Positions 7,241 through 15,246 of a stretch of 26,422 bases of DNA are shown here, in pieces. The stretch is from a virus. Where the stretch lies: positions 1 through 26,422 of the IMG/VR virus record IMGVR_UViG_3300044491_004231. One strand, 5' to 3'. Every line of letters starts with the position of its first letter. The first letter of the stretch is position 1. Below the pieces are notes generated by a model. That model had not been told where the DNA came from and searched no databases. It saw only the letters and a program-made list of their open reading frames with translations. The position numbers and the translations under genes are program-made.

Positions 7241-7566
7241 CAGAACTCACCGCCAGATAGAAAATCTGTAAGCACCCATTTTCCTTTAGTGTTATCATAC
7301 ACCAAAAAATCACCTTTTTTAACATCTCTAGAAAACTCCACGTTTACAAGATCCTGTAATTTTCTTGTAGATTCAAGCTCTATAATATATTGACGAAGAG
7401 CATCAGCGTCTTCTTTGTATTTTGTGCCATCAGGAAAAACAGCACTTTTAAGGCCGGTTCTATACCCGTAGCAGTTTCCGGCGTCGTTATTTGTTAGATA
7501 AAATGCTCCGCCTCCAGCATTTGTTGGATAAAATGGATTGTATCCTTTATATGAGTTAGTGGCCAT
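7240..7566 (-). CDS. Small virion-type protein (108 aa) between gp36-like and gp37-like genes
   Basis: Its ATG overlaps the previous stop in TAATG and its stop overlaps the next start in TGATG, so it is coupled within a three-gene cassette. The N-terminus is rich in Asn, Gly, Tyr and aromatic residues. The C-terminus, KKGDFLVYDNTKGKWVLTDF, matches the GDxLxYDxxxGKW pattern common in phage fibre and other virion proteins. A structural, surface or adaptor role is likely from context; the exact function is unknown. Confidence 0.65.
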   Translation of the reverse strand: MATNSYKGYNPFYPTNAGGGAFYLTNNDAGNCYGYRTGLKSAVFPDGTKYKEDADALRQYIIELESTRKLQDLVNVEFSRDVKKGDFLVYDNTKGKWVLTDFLSGGEF

Positions 7567-8363
7567 TAGAACGTATCGTTAGTAGTTAATCCGCCATAGT
7601 TATCGAACTCACCGTCGGCGGAAGCGGTGTCATTATTTGCAACTAAGCCATCTCCTTCTGCAGGACTTGTGGCTTGGTCTGTATTTGTAAAACTAGAAAG
7701 ACCTCTTGTAGACTCAAGAGCATCTACGAGCTCATTCATTTCATATGCGCTGTCTGGAATAACTTCTTTAACCCCTTGGGTTTCTAAAGCAAGGCCTTTA
7801 TCTGAGTTTCTGTTGAGTACAACAGCTTCTCTGTTTGCAAACGGGAATCCACGGTCGTTACTTCCTTCGCGAAGTACCCACTTATTAAGAGAAGGATCGG
7901 TGAAGCTTCTTCCTCTCTGATAGGAGCTCTTTGTCATCGAGCAACCAGATCTCCAGTAAGCATAAGCTTCTTGCCATTTAAACCCAGTACTTGGGCTGCC
8001 TTTAGCGGCCCACATCTCTAGTTGCTGGAGGGCTTTTTCTGACGCCTCTTGGACTTGAGTACGTGGTCTTAATACATCTAGATAGTACCTAGCAATTGTT
8101 GCTTGAGTTCTTCTATAAGAACCGGCAATTAAGACTTTTCCTTGCGGTGGGGCGCTATCTATATAGTTGTTAATTAGCTGACCTGCGTCATTTAAGGCTA
8201 ATTGAATCTTAGTAACATCAATATTATTTCCAGTTGGATCTTCAATGTTAGATAGCTCTATAGCTTCTTGAAAACCAAACACAGAAATAAAATAATCCAC
8301 TGTGGCGGGCGAGCAATTATTCGCGGCTCCGTGTATATCTCTAGGTGGTTGAGGACCTGACAT
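7566..8363 (-). CDS. Mu gp36-like head-tail connector (DUF1320-like), extended
   Basis: The N-terminal part follows the DUF1320/Mu gp36 pattern: an FGFQEAIELSNIED segment, then IDVTKIQLALNDAGQLINNYID (about residues 49-70), RRTQATIARYYLDVLRP, and an EASEKALQQLEMWAAKG helix. These correspond to the family's helices for the ring-shaped connector at the portal. The family is usually about 140-150 aa; here 265 aa, with an acidic, Asn/Thr-rich C-terminal extension. The first gene after the capsid terminator, it has its own GTTTAAAG element 23 nt before the ATG. It is followed by two overlapping genes. Confidence 0.65.
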   Translation of the reverse strand: MSGPQPPRDIHGAANNCSPATVDYFISVFGFQEAIELSNIEDPTGNNIDVTKIQLALNDAGQLINNYIDSAPPQGKVLIAGSYRRTQATIARYYLDVLRPRTQVQEASEKALQQLEMWAAKGSPSTGFKWQEAYAYWRSGCSMTKSSYQRGRSFTDPSLNKWVLREGSNDRGFPFANREAVVLNRNSDKGLALETQGVKEVIPDSAYEMNELVDALESTRGLSSFTNTDQATSPAEGDGLVANNDTASADGEFDNYGGLTTNDTF

Positions 8364-8386
8364 AGATCATATTTTCTTCTGTTTTA

Positions 8387-8394
8387 CTTTAAAC
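8387..8394 (-). promoter_or_regulatory. GTTTAAAG element (candidate late promoter) before gp36-like gene
   Basis: Reads GTTTAAAG on the minus strand, 23 nt before the ATG at 8363. It directly follows the U-tract of the capsid terminator, so termination and restart are fused. One of eight oriented copies near start codons in this window. Confidence 0.55.
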
Positions 8395-8420
8395 AAAAAG
8401 GGCCGACCCGAAGGCCAGCC
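8394..8420 (-). terminator. Rho-independent terminator after major capsid gene
   Basis: On the minus strand, arms GGCTGGCC and GGTCGGCC form an 8-bp stem (two G-U pairs) closed by a C-TTCG-G loop, an extra-stable tetraloop. CTTTTTG follows immediately. It lies 25 nt after the capsid stop codon, in the expected place to limit read-through into the connector genes. Confidence 0.85.
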
Positions 8421-8445
8421 GCTTGTTAGGTTTTTTGATTATATA

Positions 8446-9429
8446 TCAAGCAACAACGTTGGTGAAGATAGCGCCAGCGCCAACTTTACCACTTTCGCCC
8501 ATGCCGACTAGCTCGAAGGAACGCTCGACAAGGATGTCACCGGTGAATACACGGCGCTCGATGTTGAAACGCTCAGGAGTAGCAATAGGATAACCAGCAA
8601 GAGTGTAGGTGTATCCGAAAGCAGGGTTACCGTAGTTTGCATCCAGAGCAGGAGCGAAACCGTCGGTAGCACCAGAAGGCTGGTAGAAGAGAATGGCTAC
8701 GTTGTTGTAGATGTTCTCAAGAGCACCAGTGGACTGGTTAAGCTTGAGACGACGTGCAACACGAATCTCGTCAAGACCAAAGATGTTAGCGAGGGAAGCC
8801 TCGTTAACAAGGATACCGCGCTGCATGAAGTCACGGATTCTCTTGTTGCGCTTCAGGGCGTTGAAAGCGTCAGGTGAGATAACCATCTTATTAGGATAGG
8901 TACCGATCTGAGCGCGAACAGCTTCTTTAGCGTTGTCGATTAGAACTTCGACGTCAGAAGTGGCCTGGTTGAACTGGTCAGCACCAGAGTTGAGAGTTGC
9001 GAGGTCGAATGCGCAAGAAGTTTCATACGAAGCAGAGGCCGTAACGGCGTCAGCAACGGTGATCTCCCAGGACTGCATAAGACGATTTGCAGCGTCCTTA
9101 GCAGCGTACTGACGAAGGTCAAGCTGAGCAGCGCCATTCTTGGCTTCTGCTGCGATTTCCTCAGCAATCTCCCAGCTGATCGCTTCTTGACGGAGCGAGA
9201 AGCTTCTGGTTCCGAACTCGTTTTGGATCTTCTGGATGTTAGATCCTGGAGCACGGAGGAAGTTCTGAGCGGCAAAGGCTTCCTTGCCAAATACCAACGT
9301 ACGGCCGGCGCGAGTATTCATAGATACCGCGGGACCGAAGAATGTAGCTACGCCTTCGGCATTTTTATAGCCTTGGGCGAGTTGCGTAAGAATAGGGTCA
9401 ATTACGCGTACCTGATCTAGGTTCATCAT
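8446..9429 (-). CDS. Major capsid protein (HK97-fold type)
   Basis: 327 aa, in the canonical position after protease/scaffold and decoration genes. The N-terminus (VIDPILTQLAQGYKNAEGVA) and the ISWEIAEEIAAEAKNG helix resemble the long spine helix of HK97-fold capsid proteins. PNKMVISPDAFNALKRNKRIRDFMQRG and YPIATPERFNIERRVFTGDILVERSFELV match the P-domain/A-domain style of this group. It has the strongest ribosome site seen here (AAAGGAG) and is followed by a strong terminator, both fitting very high expression. No N-terminal propeptide is obvious. The specific capsid subfamily cannot be named without a profile search. Confidence 0.85.
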   Translation of the reverse strand: MMNLDQVRVIDPILTQLAQGYKNAEGVATFFGPAVSMNTRAGRTLVFGKEAFAAQNFLRAPGSNIQKIQNEFGTRSFSLRQEAISWEIAEEIAAEAKNGAAQLDLRQYAAKDAANRLMQSWEITVADAVTASASYETSCAFDLATLNSGADQFNQATSDVEVLIDNAKEAVRAQIGTYPNKMVISPDAFNALKRNKRIRDFMQRGILVNEASLANIFGLDEIRVARRLKLNQSTGALENIYNNVAILFYQPSGATDGFAPALDANYGNPAFGYTYTLAGYPIATPERFNIERRVFTGDILVERSFELVGMGESGKVGAGAIFTNVVA

Positions 9430-9439
9430 GATTAGTTTT

Positions 9440-9446
9440 CTCCTTT
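9440..9446 (-). promoter_or_regulatory. Strong Shine-Dalgarno of major capsid gene
   Basis: AAAGGAG on the minus strand, 10 nt before the first of two adjacent ATG codons. It is near-perfect, in contrast with most genes here, which lack one. Confidence 0.8.
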
Positions 9447-9454
9447 AGTATCTA

Positions 9455-9952
9455 TCAAGCTGCGCCAGCTTGCTGAAGCTTAACGCGAATGTATCTTCCA
9501 GTAACGCCATTGGCTGCAACATCAAGTGCGCGGCCAAGAATCAAGTTACCAGAGGCAGCTTTGTAAGCTTTGCCATCTGTACCTGAAGCAGCAACGGCGT
9601 CATCAAGGGCGATGTCACCAGTAGCTCCGTCAAGAACCTCAACAATGACGATACCCTCAGTAACAATGGAGAGAAGACCCTGATAAGGGAATACTCCAGG
9701 CTTAGCTGGGGTCGTAGAAGGATTAAGTTGTCCTTCATATACGGCGTTAGTGCCGTCTTCAACTTGATAGCCCTTGGCGGTGAGTTCACCTTGTCCAGGA
9801 GCATCATAAACAGAAACACCGGCGGCGTAAGCGCCTACACCGGCATAAGCACCAGAGCGAGTTACGAATCGGTGAGCTTCAATAGAAGCACTAGTGGATA
9901 CGGTCTCGACATACTGGTGGTCAAAAGACATATAGCGTGGGTCAGTTGCCAT
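9455..9952 (-). CDS. Capsid decoration/cement protein (DUF2190-like)
   Basis: 165 aa, rich in Ala, Gly, Val and Thr with a beta-strand pattern. Segments such as VTRSGAYAGVGAYAAGVSVYDAPGQG, LLSIVTEGIVIVEV, and NLILGRALDVAANGVTGRYIRVKL match the style of DUF2190 phage cement proteins (initial Gly/Ala turn, GxALD, and a closing VRL strand). Its position between protease/scaffold and major capsid genes is the usual place for a decoration protein. A GAGG lies about 10 nt before the ATG. Its role would be to bind and stabilise the expanded capsid surface. Confidence 0.7.
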   Translation of the reverse strand: MATDPRYMSFDHQYVETVSTSASIEAHRFVTRSGAYAGVGAYAAGVSVYDAPGQGELTAKGYQVEDGTNAVYEGQLNPSTTPAKPGVFPYQGLLSIVTEGIVIVEVLDGATGDIALDDAVAASGTDGKAYKAASGNLILGRALDVAANGVTGRYIRVKLQQAGAA

Positions 9953-9963
9953 TAGTAATTACC

Positions 9964-11307
9964 TCAGTTATTGTTTTCAATGACAAACTTAACAGCAGTT
10001 AAGTAGTCGCATTCGTTCTCTTCTGCATAAGATAATGCATCGGCGTGAACGTTAGCCGTGTTTGGATCGTAAGCGTATCCAGAAGCATTAGGCTCAACCG
10101 ACTTCGACTTTTTAGGAGCCGATGCTGGTGTTGCAAATTCTTCAAATGAAACCATAGAAGGTAGGGAATCAAGAACTCCACGCATGAAGTCAAATTGAGA
10201 TGCCTTACCGGTTTCAGAGAAATTCACAGAGTTCTTATGATTAAGAGTCTCCATGAAACGAACAAGGTCACCCTTAGGTACAACTTGTTCCGTAAGCTTG
10301 CCAGACTCATAGAGTCCTTCAGCAAACGAAGAAATTTCTTTCTCGCGAGCTAGCTTTTTTTGCTTATTAAGCTCTTCCTCGAGTTCGGCTACACGAGCGT
10401 TGAGGTTGTCAACACTCTGATCTCCAATGGCGGATTCGCCATGGTCTAGAGATTCGGTAGCCACAGGTGCAGCTTCTTCAGCGTGGTCGGCTGACTCTTC
10501 TTTCTTTACTTCTTTAACCTTTTCGGACATGTCAGTTTTCTTTTCTTCGTCTTCGTCCTCTTCTTTCTCATCCTCGGCCATATCAGCCTTGGCCTTAGTC
10601 TCTTCTTCTTTCTCTTTCTTTTCCTCTTCTTTTTCAGAAGTTTCTTCAGCATTATCAACTACCTCTTCGGCGTTGTCACTGACTTCTTCTTTCTTCTCTT
10701 CGTCGTCTCCTTCCTCTTTACCCTCTTTCTCTTCCATGTGCTTTTTAAGGCCTTCGGGCATTTCGCCGTAGGACATATCTTTCTCCATCATGGAGGTTGC
10801 TTGTTTCTTGAGAGCCAATGCTTGGAAGAGCTCGTCTTCGTCGTATTCGGCAGCTAGAGAGGCAATTTTCTTATCGTCATTTTCCATCTCGCCAGAAATA
10901 TCTTCCGCGCCGTCCTCTTTAGCAGGCTCTTCGCCTTCTCCCTCGGAATCCATCTCTTCTTCACCGCCTTCTTCAGCAGGTGCTTCTCCCTCTTCTTCAG
11001 GAGCCTCAGGTGCCTCTTCACCACCCTCGTCCTCTAGACCCATGTCGTCGCCTTCACCTTCACCTTCAAGGGCTTCAGCATCGGCTTCAGGGGCCATTTC
11101 TTCATCTGTTTCTTCGTCAGCGGCGTACTCCATCTTGTAGTCGGCTGGAGCGCCTGTTTCATCGACCTGGTTACCAGAGTCGTCATATACAGAAGGCTTA
11201 CCGCCTCCTATGTTGATATTGACGGTCATTCCACCCTCAGCATGATCAACACTCTGATCTACTGAGACCTCCTGAACCTCGTCAGCAGTTTTTCTTTTTC
11301 TAGTCAT
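9964..11307 (-). CDS. Nested scaffold protein from internal start (447 aa)
   Basis: An in-frame ATG (Met185 of the protease/scaffold protein) begins with MTRKRKTADE, just after the protease domain. The GTTTAAAG element at 11334-11341, minus strand, is 26 nt upstream, within the distance range seen at true gene starts. The product would be the acidic tract, coiled coil and C-terminus only, which is what a scaffold needs: filling the prohead, then being degraded. There is no Shine-Dalgarno, but several other genes here also lack one. Overlapping in-frame protease/scaffold genes are known from lambda (C/Nu3) and Mu (I/Z). Confidence 0.5.
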   Translation of the reverse strand: MTRKRKTADEVQEVSVDQSVDHAEGGMTVNINIGGGKPSVYDDSGNQVDETGAPADYKMEYAADEETDEEMAPEADAEALEGEGEGDDMGLEDEGGEEAPEAPEEEGEAPAEEGGEEEMDSEGEGEEPAKEDGAEDISGEMENDDKKIASLAAEYDEDELFQALALKKQATSMMEKDMSYGEMPEGLKKHMEEKEGKEEGDDEEKKEEVSDNAEEVVDNAEETSEKEEEKKEKEEETKAKADMAEDEKEEDEDEEKKTDMSEKVKEVKKEESADHAEEAAPVATESLDHGESAIGDQSVDNLNARVAELEEELNKQKKLAREKEISSFAEGLYESGKLTEQVVPKGDLVRFMETLNHKNSVNFSETGKASQFDFMRGVLDSLPSMVSFEEFATPASAPKKSKSVEPNASGYAYDPNTANVHADALSYAEENECDYLTAVKFVIENNN

Positions 11308-11859
11308 AGTAGAGTTGTTTGTTTCTAAGGCTTCTTTAAACGAAATAACGGTTTCTCCCTCTTCAGGAGCTAAATTGATAATTTTTTCGTCGTTAAATTC
11401 ACCTTCGGAAAAAGCAGTGAGTCCCTTTACGGCGGGAATCGAAACTAATCCAAGATGGCGGAGCGCCAATTTTCCAGGGTGCGGATTTGTTTCCGCGTCT
11501 GGCAAGTAGAAAGAACTACTTACTTTCTTGAACACTCCATCTTTAATCAGTTTTTCAGCCTTAGGGGTAAGTTCGACGTTACCCCATAATGCTTTACCTT
11601 TTCTCCAAAGATTTTTTACCCACCCTAACGCAGGTGTAGAGTCCGTTTGATCATGCCCAATAATTAACGGAGCTTCATGTTGGCTAGGGACGTAAGTACC
11701 GACCACCTGGTCCAAATCCTCCTCAGTGAACATCATTTTTTGCCCGGCGGAACTGATCTGAGGACCAGCCCTGAACATTTCGATGTGCACGGCCTTTTTG
11801 GGCTGTTGAGAAGAAAGTGGCTCTTCAGCGTTTAAAATTTGCTCCTTATTATTAGACAT
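9964..11859 (-). CDS. Mu gpI-like prohead protease fused to acidic scaffold
   Basis: 631 aa. Residues about 20-150 resemble the Mu I-type prohead protease: HIEMFRAGP, FTEEDLDQVVGTY, EAPLIIGHD, ALGWVKNLW, ELTPKAEKLIKDGVFKKVSSSFYL, then LRHLGLVSIPAVKGL. Residues about 240-460 are an extreme Asp/Glu/Lys tract with repeated DNAEE/DHAEE units. Residues 484-512 are a predicted coiled coil. The C-terminus (DALSYAEENECDYLTAVKFV) resembles the end of phage scaffold/I proteins. In Mu and lambda the scaffold is made separately from the 3' part of the protease gene. An in-frame ATG at residue 185 with an upstream GTTTAAAG suggests the same here. It starts 9 nt after the sheath stop. Confidence 0.8.
   Translation of the reverse strand: MSNNKEQILNAEEPLSSQQPKKAVHIEMFRAGPQISSAGQKMMFTEEDLDQVVGTYVPSQHEAPLIIGHDQTDSTPALGWVKNLWRKGKALWGNVELTPKAEKLIKDGVFKKVSSSFYLPDAETNPHPGKLALRHLGLVSIPAVKGLTAFSEGEFNDEKIINLAPEEGETVISFKEALETNNSTMTRKRKTADEVQEVSVDQSVDHAEGGMTVNINIGGGKPSVYDDSGNQVDETGAPADYKMEYAADEETDEEMAPEADAEALEGEGEGDDMGLEDEGGEEAPEAPEEEGEAPAEEGGEEEMDSEGEGEEPAKEDGAEDISGEMENDDKKIASLAAEYDEDELFQALALKKQATSMMEKDMSYGEMPEGLKKHMEEKEGKEEGDDEEKKEEVSDNAEEVVDNAEETSEKEEEKKEKEEETKAKADMAEDEKEEDEDEEKKTDMSEKVKEVKKEESADHAEEAAPVATESLDHGESAIGDQSVDNLNARVAELEEELNKQKKLAREKEISSFAEGLYESGKLTEQVVPKGDLVRFMETLNHKNSVNFSETGKASQFDFMRGVLDSLPSMVSFEEFATPASAPKKSKSVEPNASGYAYDPNTANVHADALSYAEENECDYLTAVKFVIENNN
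11334..11341 (-). promoter_or_regulatory. GTTTAAAG element inside protease gene, before scaffold start
   Basis: Exact GTTTAAAG on the minus strand, 26 nt before the internal ATG at 11307. It is coding (within ISFKEA), so it could be chance, but its spacing matches the intergenic copies and the internal start fits a nested scaffold. Confidence 0.4.
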
Positions 11860-11868
11860 TTTTAATTA

Positions 11869-14800
11869 TTAGACCGTAGTTGCGTTAAGTAAGTAATCGA
11901 ATCTGTCAACATTTCTAGAGAAGGTATCTTGTACCTGAGCAACCTGACCAGCAGGTGTTCTTACAACGGTAACAACAAGACGCTCAAGAGTTGGCGAAGT
12001 AGCCACATAAGCATCGAGTCTTAACGTTCCATTTTCTAGATCACTAACAGCGTTATTAGCATCAGAACAAACAACTAAGTAAGCTTGTTCTGGTCTAGCT
12101 CCAAAGAGTGCACCTTGGCGATAGAGTTGTCCCATTACCTGAGAGGCAATAGACTTGGCCCTAGCGTAAAGTGTACCAGCAGAGTCAATTTGCTCAAAGA
12201 GAACATCATCAAAGCTTCTTGCAAGTACGTCAAGAAGTACGTTTAGAATCGCACGTGTGTTGACAAACTTAAAGAGTGCATTGGAGCTCATTGTACGAGC
12301 ACCCCAAGCAACAATTCCTCTATTAGGAAGGCTCCTAATTGGATTGAGGCCTAAAGGATAAGTAACTTCTTGTTGCTGAGCCGTGATATCAAAGCGGAGG
12401 CCAGTGGCTCCTCTTAGTGGATATCTTGCTCCTGCAGGTGCTTGCTGGAAGCCTTCGTTCACATAACGAGAACAGGCAATACCGGCAATAAAGCTACTAG
12501 GCGGTACAAAACGTCCGCTTGAGTTTTTAATATAAGGAGCGTAGAAAGCACCGTGACCAAAAGGTACGCCGGCGGTTCCTTTAACAAAGGCAAGCTCATC
12601 TTGCACTTCGCTAAGGCTGAGTTCATCAGCTCCGCAATCAATAAGAGCAATATGCTGAGTTCCAGAAATACCCTCAACTTCTCCAAGCTTACCTTCGGCA
12701 GCTCTGAGCAATGATTGGGTAACTTTTACTCTTTCTTCACGAGCTTGAGTTTTAGTCATTCCGCCTACAGTGGCTTTGAATGAACCAAACGCTTCAGGTG
12801 CAAGTAAGAATCCGGGGCGATAATCGCCTGATCCCATACCTTGCTCAATAGCGTACACAAAGTCTTGAGAGCGCGCTTTCGCCGAGAGTTTGTAGTTAAC
12901 AAAGTCAGCCGCTTCGCTCAAAGAGTTAACTCTTGAAACGTTAGAATCCTTTTTGCCGTAGCGGTCAAGACCAGCAACAACAGGGGAAGGAATACCATTT
13001 TTAGATGTAATCTTTACCTTAAGAACATAATCGTGACGATAGAAACCGTTAGCGATGGAGCTGTCAAGATAAACTACAGTAGAAGAAGTGGTAAACGTAG
13101 GAGCAACTTCGACTTCAAACTGATCATCACGAGTAACAGCAGAGTCAACTTTAAAGCGATAGCCGTTGATTACAACGTAAGATCCTTCATAAATTTCTTC
13201 CGTGAACTTAGTAGATACTGTGCTAAAAGCAGATCCAGAAGCCGTATCTTCAGCAGGGTTACGAACGACGGCGTTGGTGTCAGAAGTGACTCCTACAACC
13301 TCGTAAGTTTTAGCTCCGATAAGAACTCTGTATCCAGCGGCAAGAACACTATTAAAGTTAGTACCGGATCCAATTAAGGAACCATTAGCCTCAAGATTTA
13401 AAGTTCCCGTCTGTGAAGATGTCGCGCCTTGGATAGTTGTAGAACCAGAGGTAACTGCAACGGTTCCTGTAAGTGCTTTTCCGTCGTTTGAAGGACGAAG
13501 CGCCGGAGCACCTGTTACACTTAAGCTAGCACCAATTGCTTCTCCGTTATTAGGAGCGTATCCACCTATTCCAAGAGATGTCTCGTAGTCTTCTACAACT
13601 GACTCAACATTATAATAAGCTTCTAGCTCTTTCTCTTCAAGAATTTCTCTAATAGAAGAGGAAACGCTATCCGTAAGCTCGGCAGGAGTAGCACCGTTAG
13701 CGATGATTACTCTGTTTTCTCCAGCAATGTTAACGTAGAAAGATTGAATAGTGTCAGGGACATATCCGAGTCTGTTTACGTTGCCACCAACAGAAGTAAT
13801 TGTTCCCTGTGGGATTTTAGTAAGACCTGTTCCATCAGCACCAGGAGTAAAGGCAGAGCCAGAAGCATCCCACTGATAGTAAGCAGCAGCAGCATCAGCC
13901 CAACGAACATGGTCATCTTTTCCGACTCTTTCGTCAGTTGAAACAGCGACGATCTTATCGTCAGGGATCGCAGAAGCAGAAGCATATACTTCTTGGTCAA
14001 CCAGGAAGTCCTCGATTGCTTGCTGGTTATCAGCAGCAACTGAAGGGTCATAAGCAAGTCTGCGAACTGTAACTACAGATGTTAAGTCGTTGCTGGTAAA
14101 TGTAAGAGCCGCATTTGATCCATTATTAATAATAAAGGTGTCAGTGCCAACATCTACACTTAATACTGTATATACTGTGCTATAGAAGATATTTCCAGTA
14201 GGAAGTTCACCAGCTGCTCCTTCAAATGCGATCTTGTCGCCTGCAGCAAGAGCCACACCGCCGATCTTAAGATCATCGATGTCTGCAACTTTTACCGCTC
14301 CGGTAGAGGCAGTAAAGGCGGCCGAAGGATCCGTTTTAACGGTCTTAGAAGTTTCTCCTAAGAAGTTTCCGATCGCGGCACCAGATACAAAAAGGATAGG
14401 CTCTTGTGTAGATACGTCTCTAGAAACACAACGGAAGTTGAGTTCTTTAACGGGGACATAACGACTAACAACACCTGCGTCTGTAGGAGATGCATAGGCG
14501 GTATCAGAGATCTGATAGCCTTTAAAGCTTTGAATGGTTGGAATTACGCGAGAGTCTTTAGAATAAATTCTAAAAGTTGCGTTCGATGCTTCTACTTCGT
14601 CTTGCTCAATCTTATAGAACGTGTTAAAATCAGGATCAGTTTTGCCAAGGTAGCCGACGATATCAAAGGCGTTGTCGTCAGCATCAAGAGCTGTAGTTGT
14701 GATCACTTTAATAGCAACACCGTCCGAGTCGTTAACACCTAAGGACTTATCCCCAAAGTAACGATCGCCGATCTTTAAAGCAAAAAGATTCCAACCAGCG

Positions 14801-15180
14801 CCTTTATTTACAACAACCTTCGACTCGGGTGTTGGGGTTACGCGGGTATAGTAGAGGATTCCGTTCACACCCACGTTTTCAAAGAATGACTTTACGGAAT
14901 CGTAAGAGATCATTGATTGCGGGTTGGTTGAAGCAGATGGCGTACCGCCTGCTCTTTGAACAAAATCTTCTAATGAACCAATCTGTGTTGGTTGATATGG
15001 TGGGAGAGCTGAATACTCGTCAACGGGATTTGTATCATATGGGTCTACGGGAGTAGATCCAAAGATATAACCAATAGCATGAGAAGCTATGGGTTGAGGT
15101 AATCCACCAGTCGATGACTGAGTAACAAACACTCCAGGACGCTGAATAGCGCCTACATTAATGTTTACAGGATTAGCCAT
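11869..15180 (-). CDS. Contractile tail sheath protein, unusually large (1103 aa)
   Basis: The N-terminus has the typical sheath opening PGVFVTQ (residues 15-21), followed by FEN-VGVNGILYYTRVTP. The C-terminal core (about 780-1103) shows AWGARTMSSNALFKFVNTRAILNVLLDVLARSFDDVLFEQ, then SQVMGQLYRQGALFGARPEQAYLVVCSD and a final beta strand, classic for sheath domains that interlock neighbouring subunits. Sheaths are usually about 400-700 aa. The extra length is in the middle (about 250-750), with beta-rich, Ser/Thr/Gly-rich segments such as SGSTTIQGATSSQTGTLNLEANGSLIGSGTNF, suggesting inserted domains exposed on the tail. It has its own GTTTAAAG element upstream. It proves the phage has a contractile tail. 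Confidence 0.9.
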   Translation of the reverse strand: MANPVNINVGAIQRPGVFVTQSSTGGLPQPIASHAIGYIFGSTPVDPYDTNPVDEYSALPPYQPTQIGSLEDFVQRAGGTPSASTNPQSMISYDSVKSFFENVGVNGILYYTRVTPTPESKVVVNKGAGWNLFALKIGDRYFGDKSLGVNDSDGVAIKVITTTALDADDNAFDIVGYLGKTDPDFNTFYKIEQDEVEASNATFRIYSKDSRVIPTIQSFKGYQISDTAYASPTDAGVVSRYVPVKELNFRCVSRDVSTQEPILFVSGAAIGNFLGETSKTVKTDPSAAFTASTGAVKVADIDDLKIGGVALAAGDKIAFEGAAGELPTGNIFYSTVYTVLSVDVGTDTFIINNGSNAALTFTSNDLTSVVTVRRLAYDPSVAADNQQAIEDFLVDQEVYASASAIPDDKIVAVSTDERVGKDDHVRWADAAAAYYQWDASGSAFTPGADGTGLTKIPQGTITSVGGNVNRLGYVPDTIQSFYVNIAGENRVIIANGATPAELTDSVSSSIREILEEKELEAYYNVESVVEDYETSLGIGGYAPNNGEAIGASLSVTGAPALRPSNDGKALTGTVAVTSGSTTIQGATSSQTGTLNLEANGSLIGSGTNFNSVLAAGYRVLIGAKTYEVVGVTSDTNAVVRNPAEDTASGSAFSTVSTKFTEEIYEGSYVVINGYRFKVDSAVTRDDQFEVEVAPTFTTSSTVVYLDSSIANGFYRHDYVLKVKITSKNGIPSPVVAGLDRYGKKDSNVSRVNSLSEAADFVNYKLSAKARSQDFVYAIEQGMGSGDYRPGFLLAPEAFGSFKATVGGMTKTQAREERVKVTQSLLRAAEGKLGEVEGISGTQHIALIDCGADELSLSEVQDELAFVKGTAGVPFGHGAFYAPYIKNSSGRFVPPSSFIAGIACSRYVNEGFQQAPAGARYPLRGATGLRFDITAQQQEVTYPLGLNPIRSLPNRGIVAWGARTMSSNALFKFVNTRAILNVLLDVLARSFDDVLFEQIDSAGTLYARAKSIASQVMGQLYRQGALFGARPEQAYLVVCSDANNAVSDLENGTLRLDAYVATSPTLERLVVTVVRTPAGQVAQVQDTFSRNVDRFDYLLNATTV

Positions 15181-15203
15181 AAAATAATTCTTTACAAAGT
15201 AAG

Positions 15204-15221
15204 AGGCCTTTCAGAAGACCT
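15204..15221 (-). repeat. Hairpin in the sheath leader region
   Basis: On the minus strand AGGTCTT and AAGGCCT pair (7 bp, one G-U) around a 4-nt loop, overlapping the end of the GTTTAAAG element. The following CTTACTTTG is a poor U-tract, so it may be a weak terminator for upstream transcripts or a leader hairpin. Confidence 0.4.
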
Positions 15222-15227
15222 TTAAAC
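15220..15227 (-). promoter_or_regulatory. GTTTAAAG element (candidate late promoter) before tail sheath gene
   Basis: Exact GTTTAAAG on the minus strand, preceded by TTT and 39 nt before the sheath ATG. It lies in the 66-bp gap after the 80-aa gene. Confidence 0.55.
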
Positions 15228-15246
15228 AAACAGTCTTTTTTAATCT

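Noticed and set aside
10427-11140. Long Ser-rich open frames on the plus strand opposite the scaffold
   Set aside because: They are the reverse reading of Glu/Asp/Lys codons of the acidic tract (GAA/GAG give TTC/CTC-type codons and Ser-rich shadows), with no ribosome site or domain.
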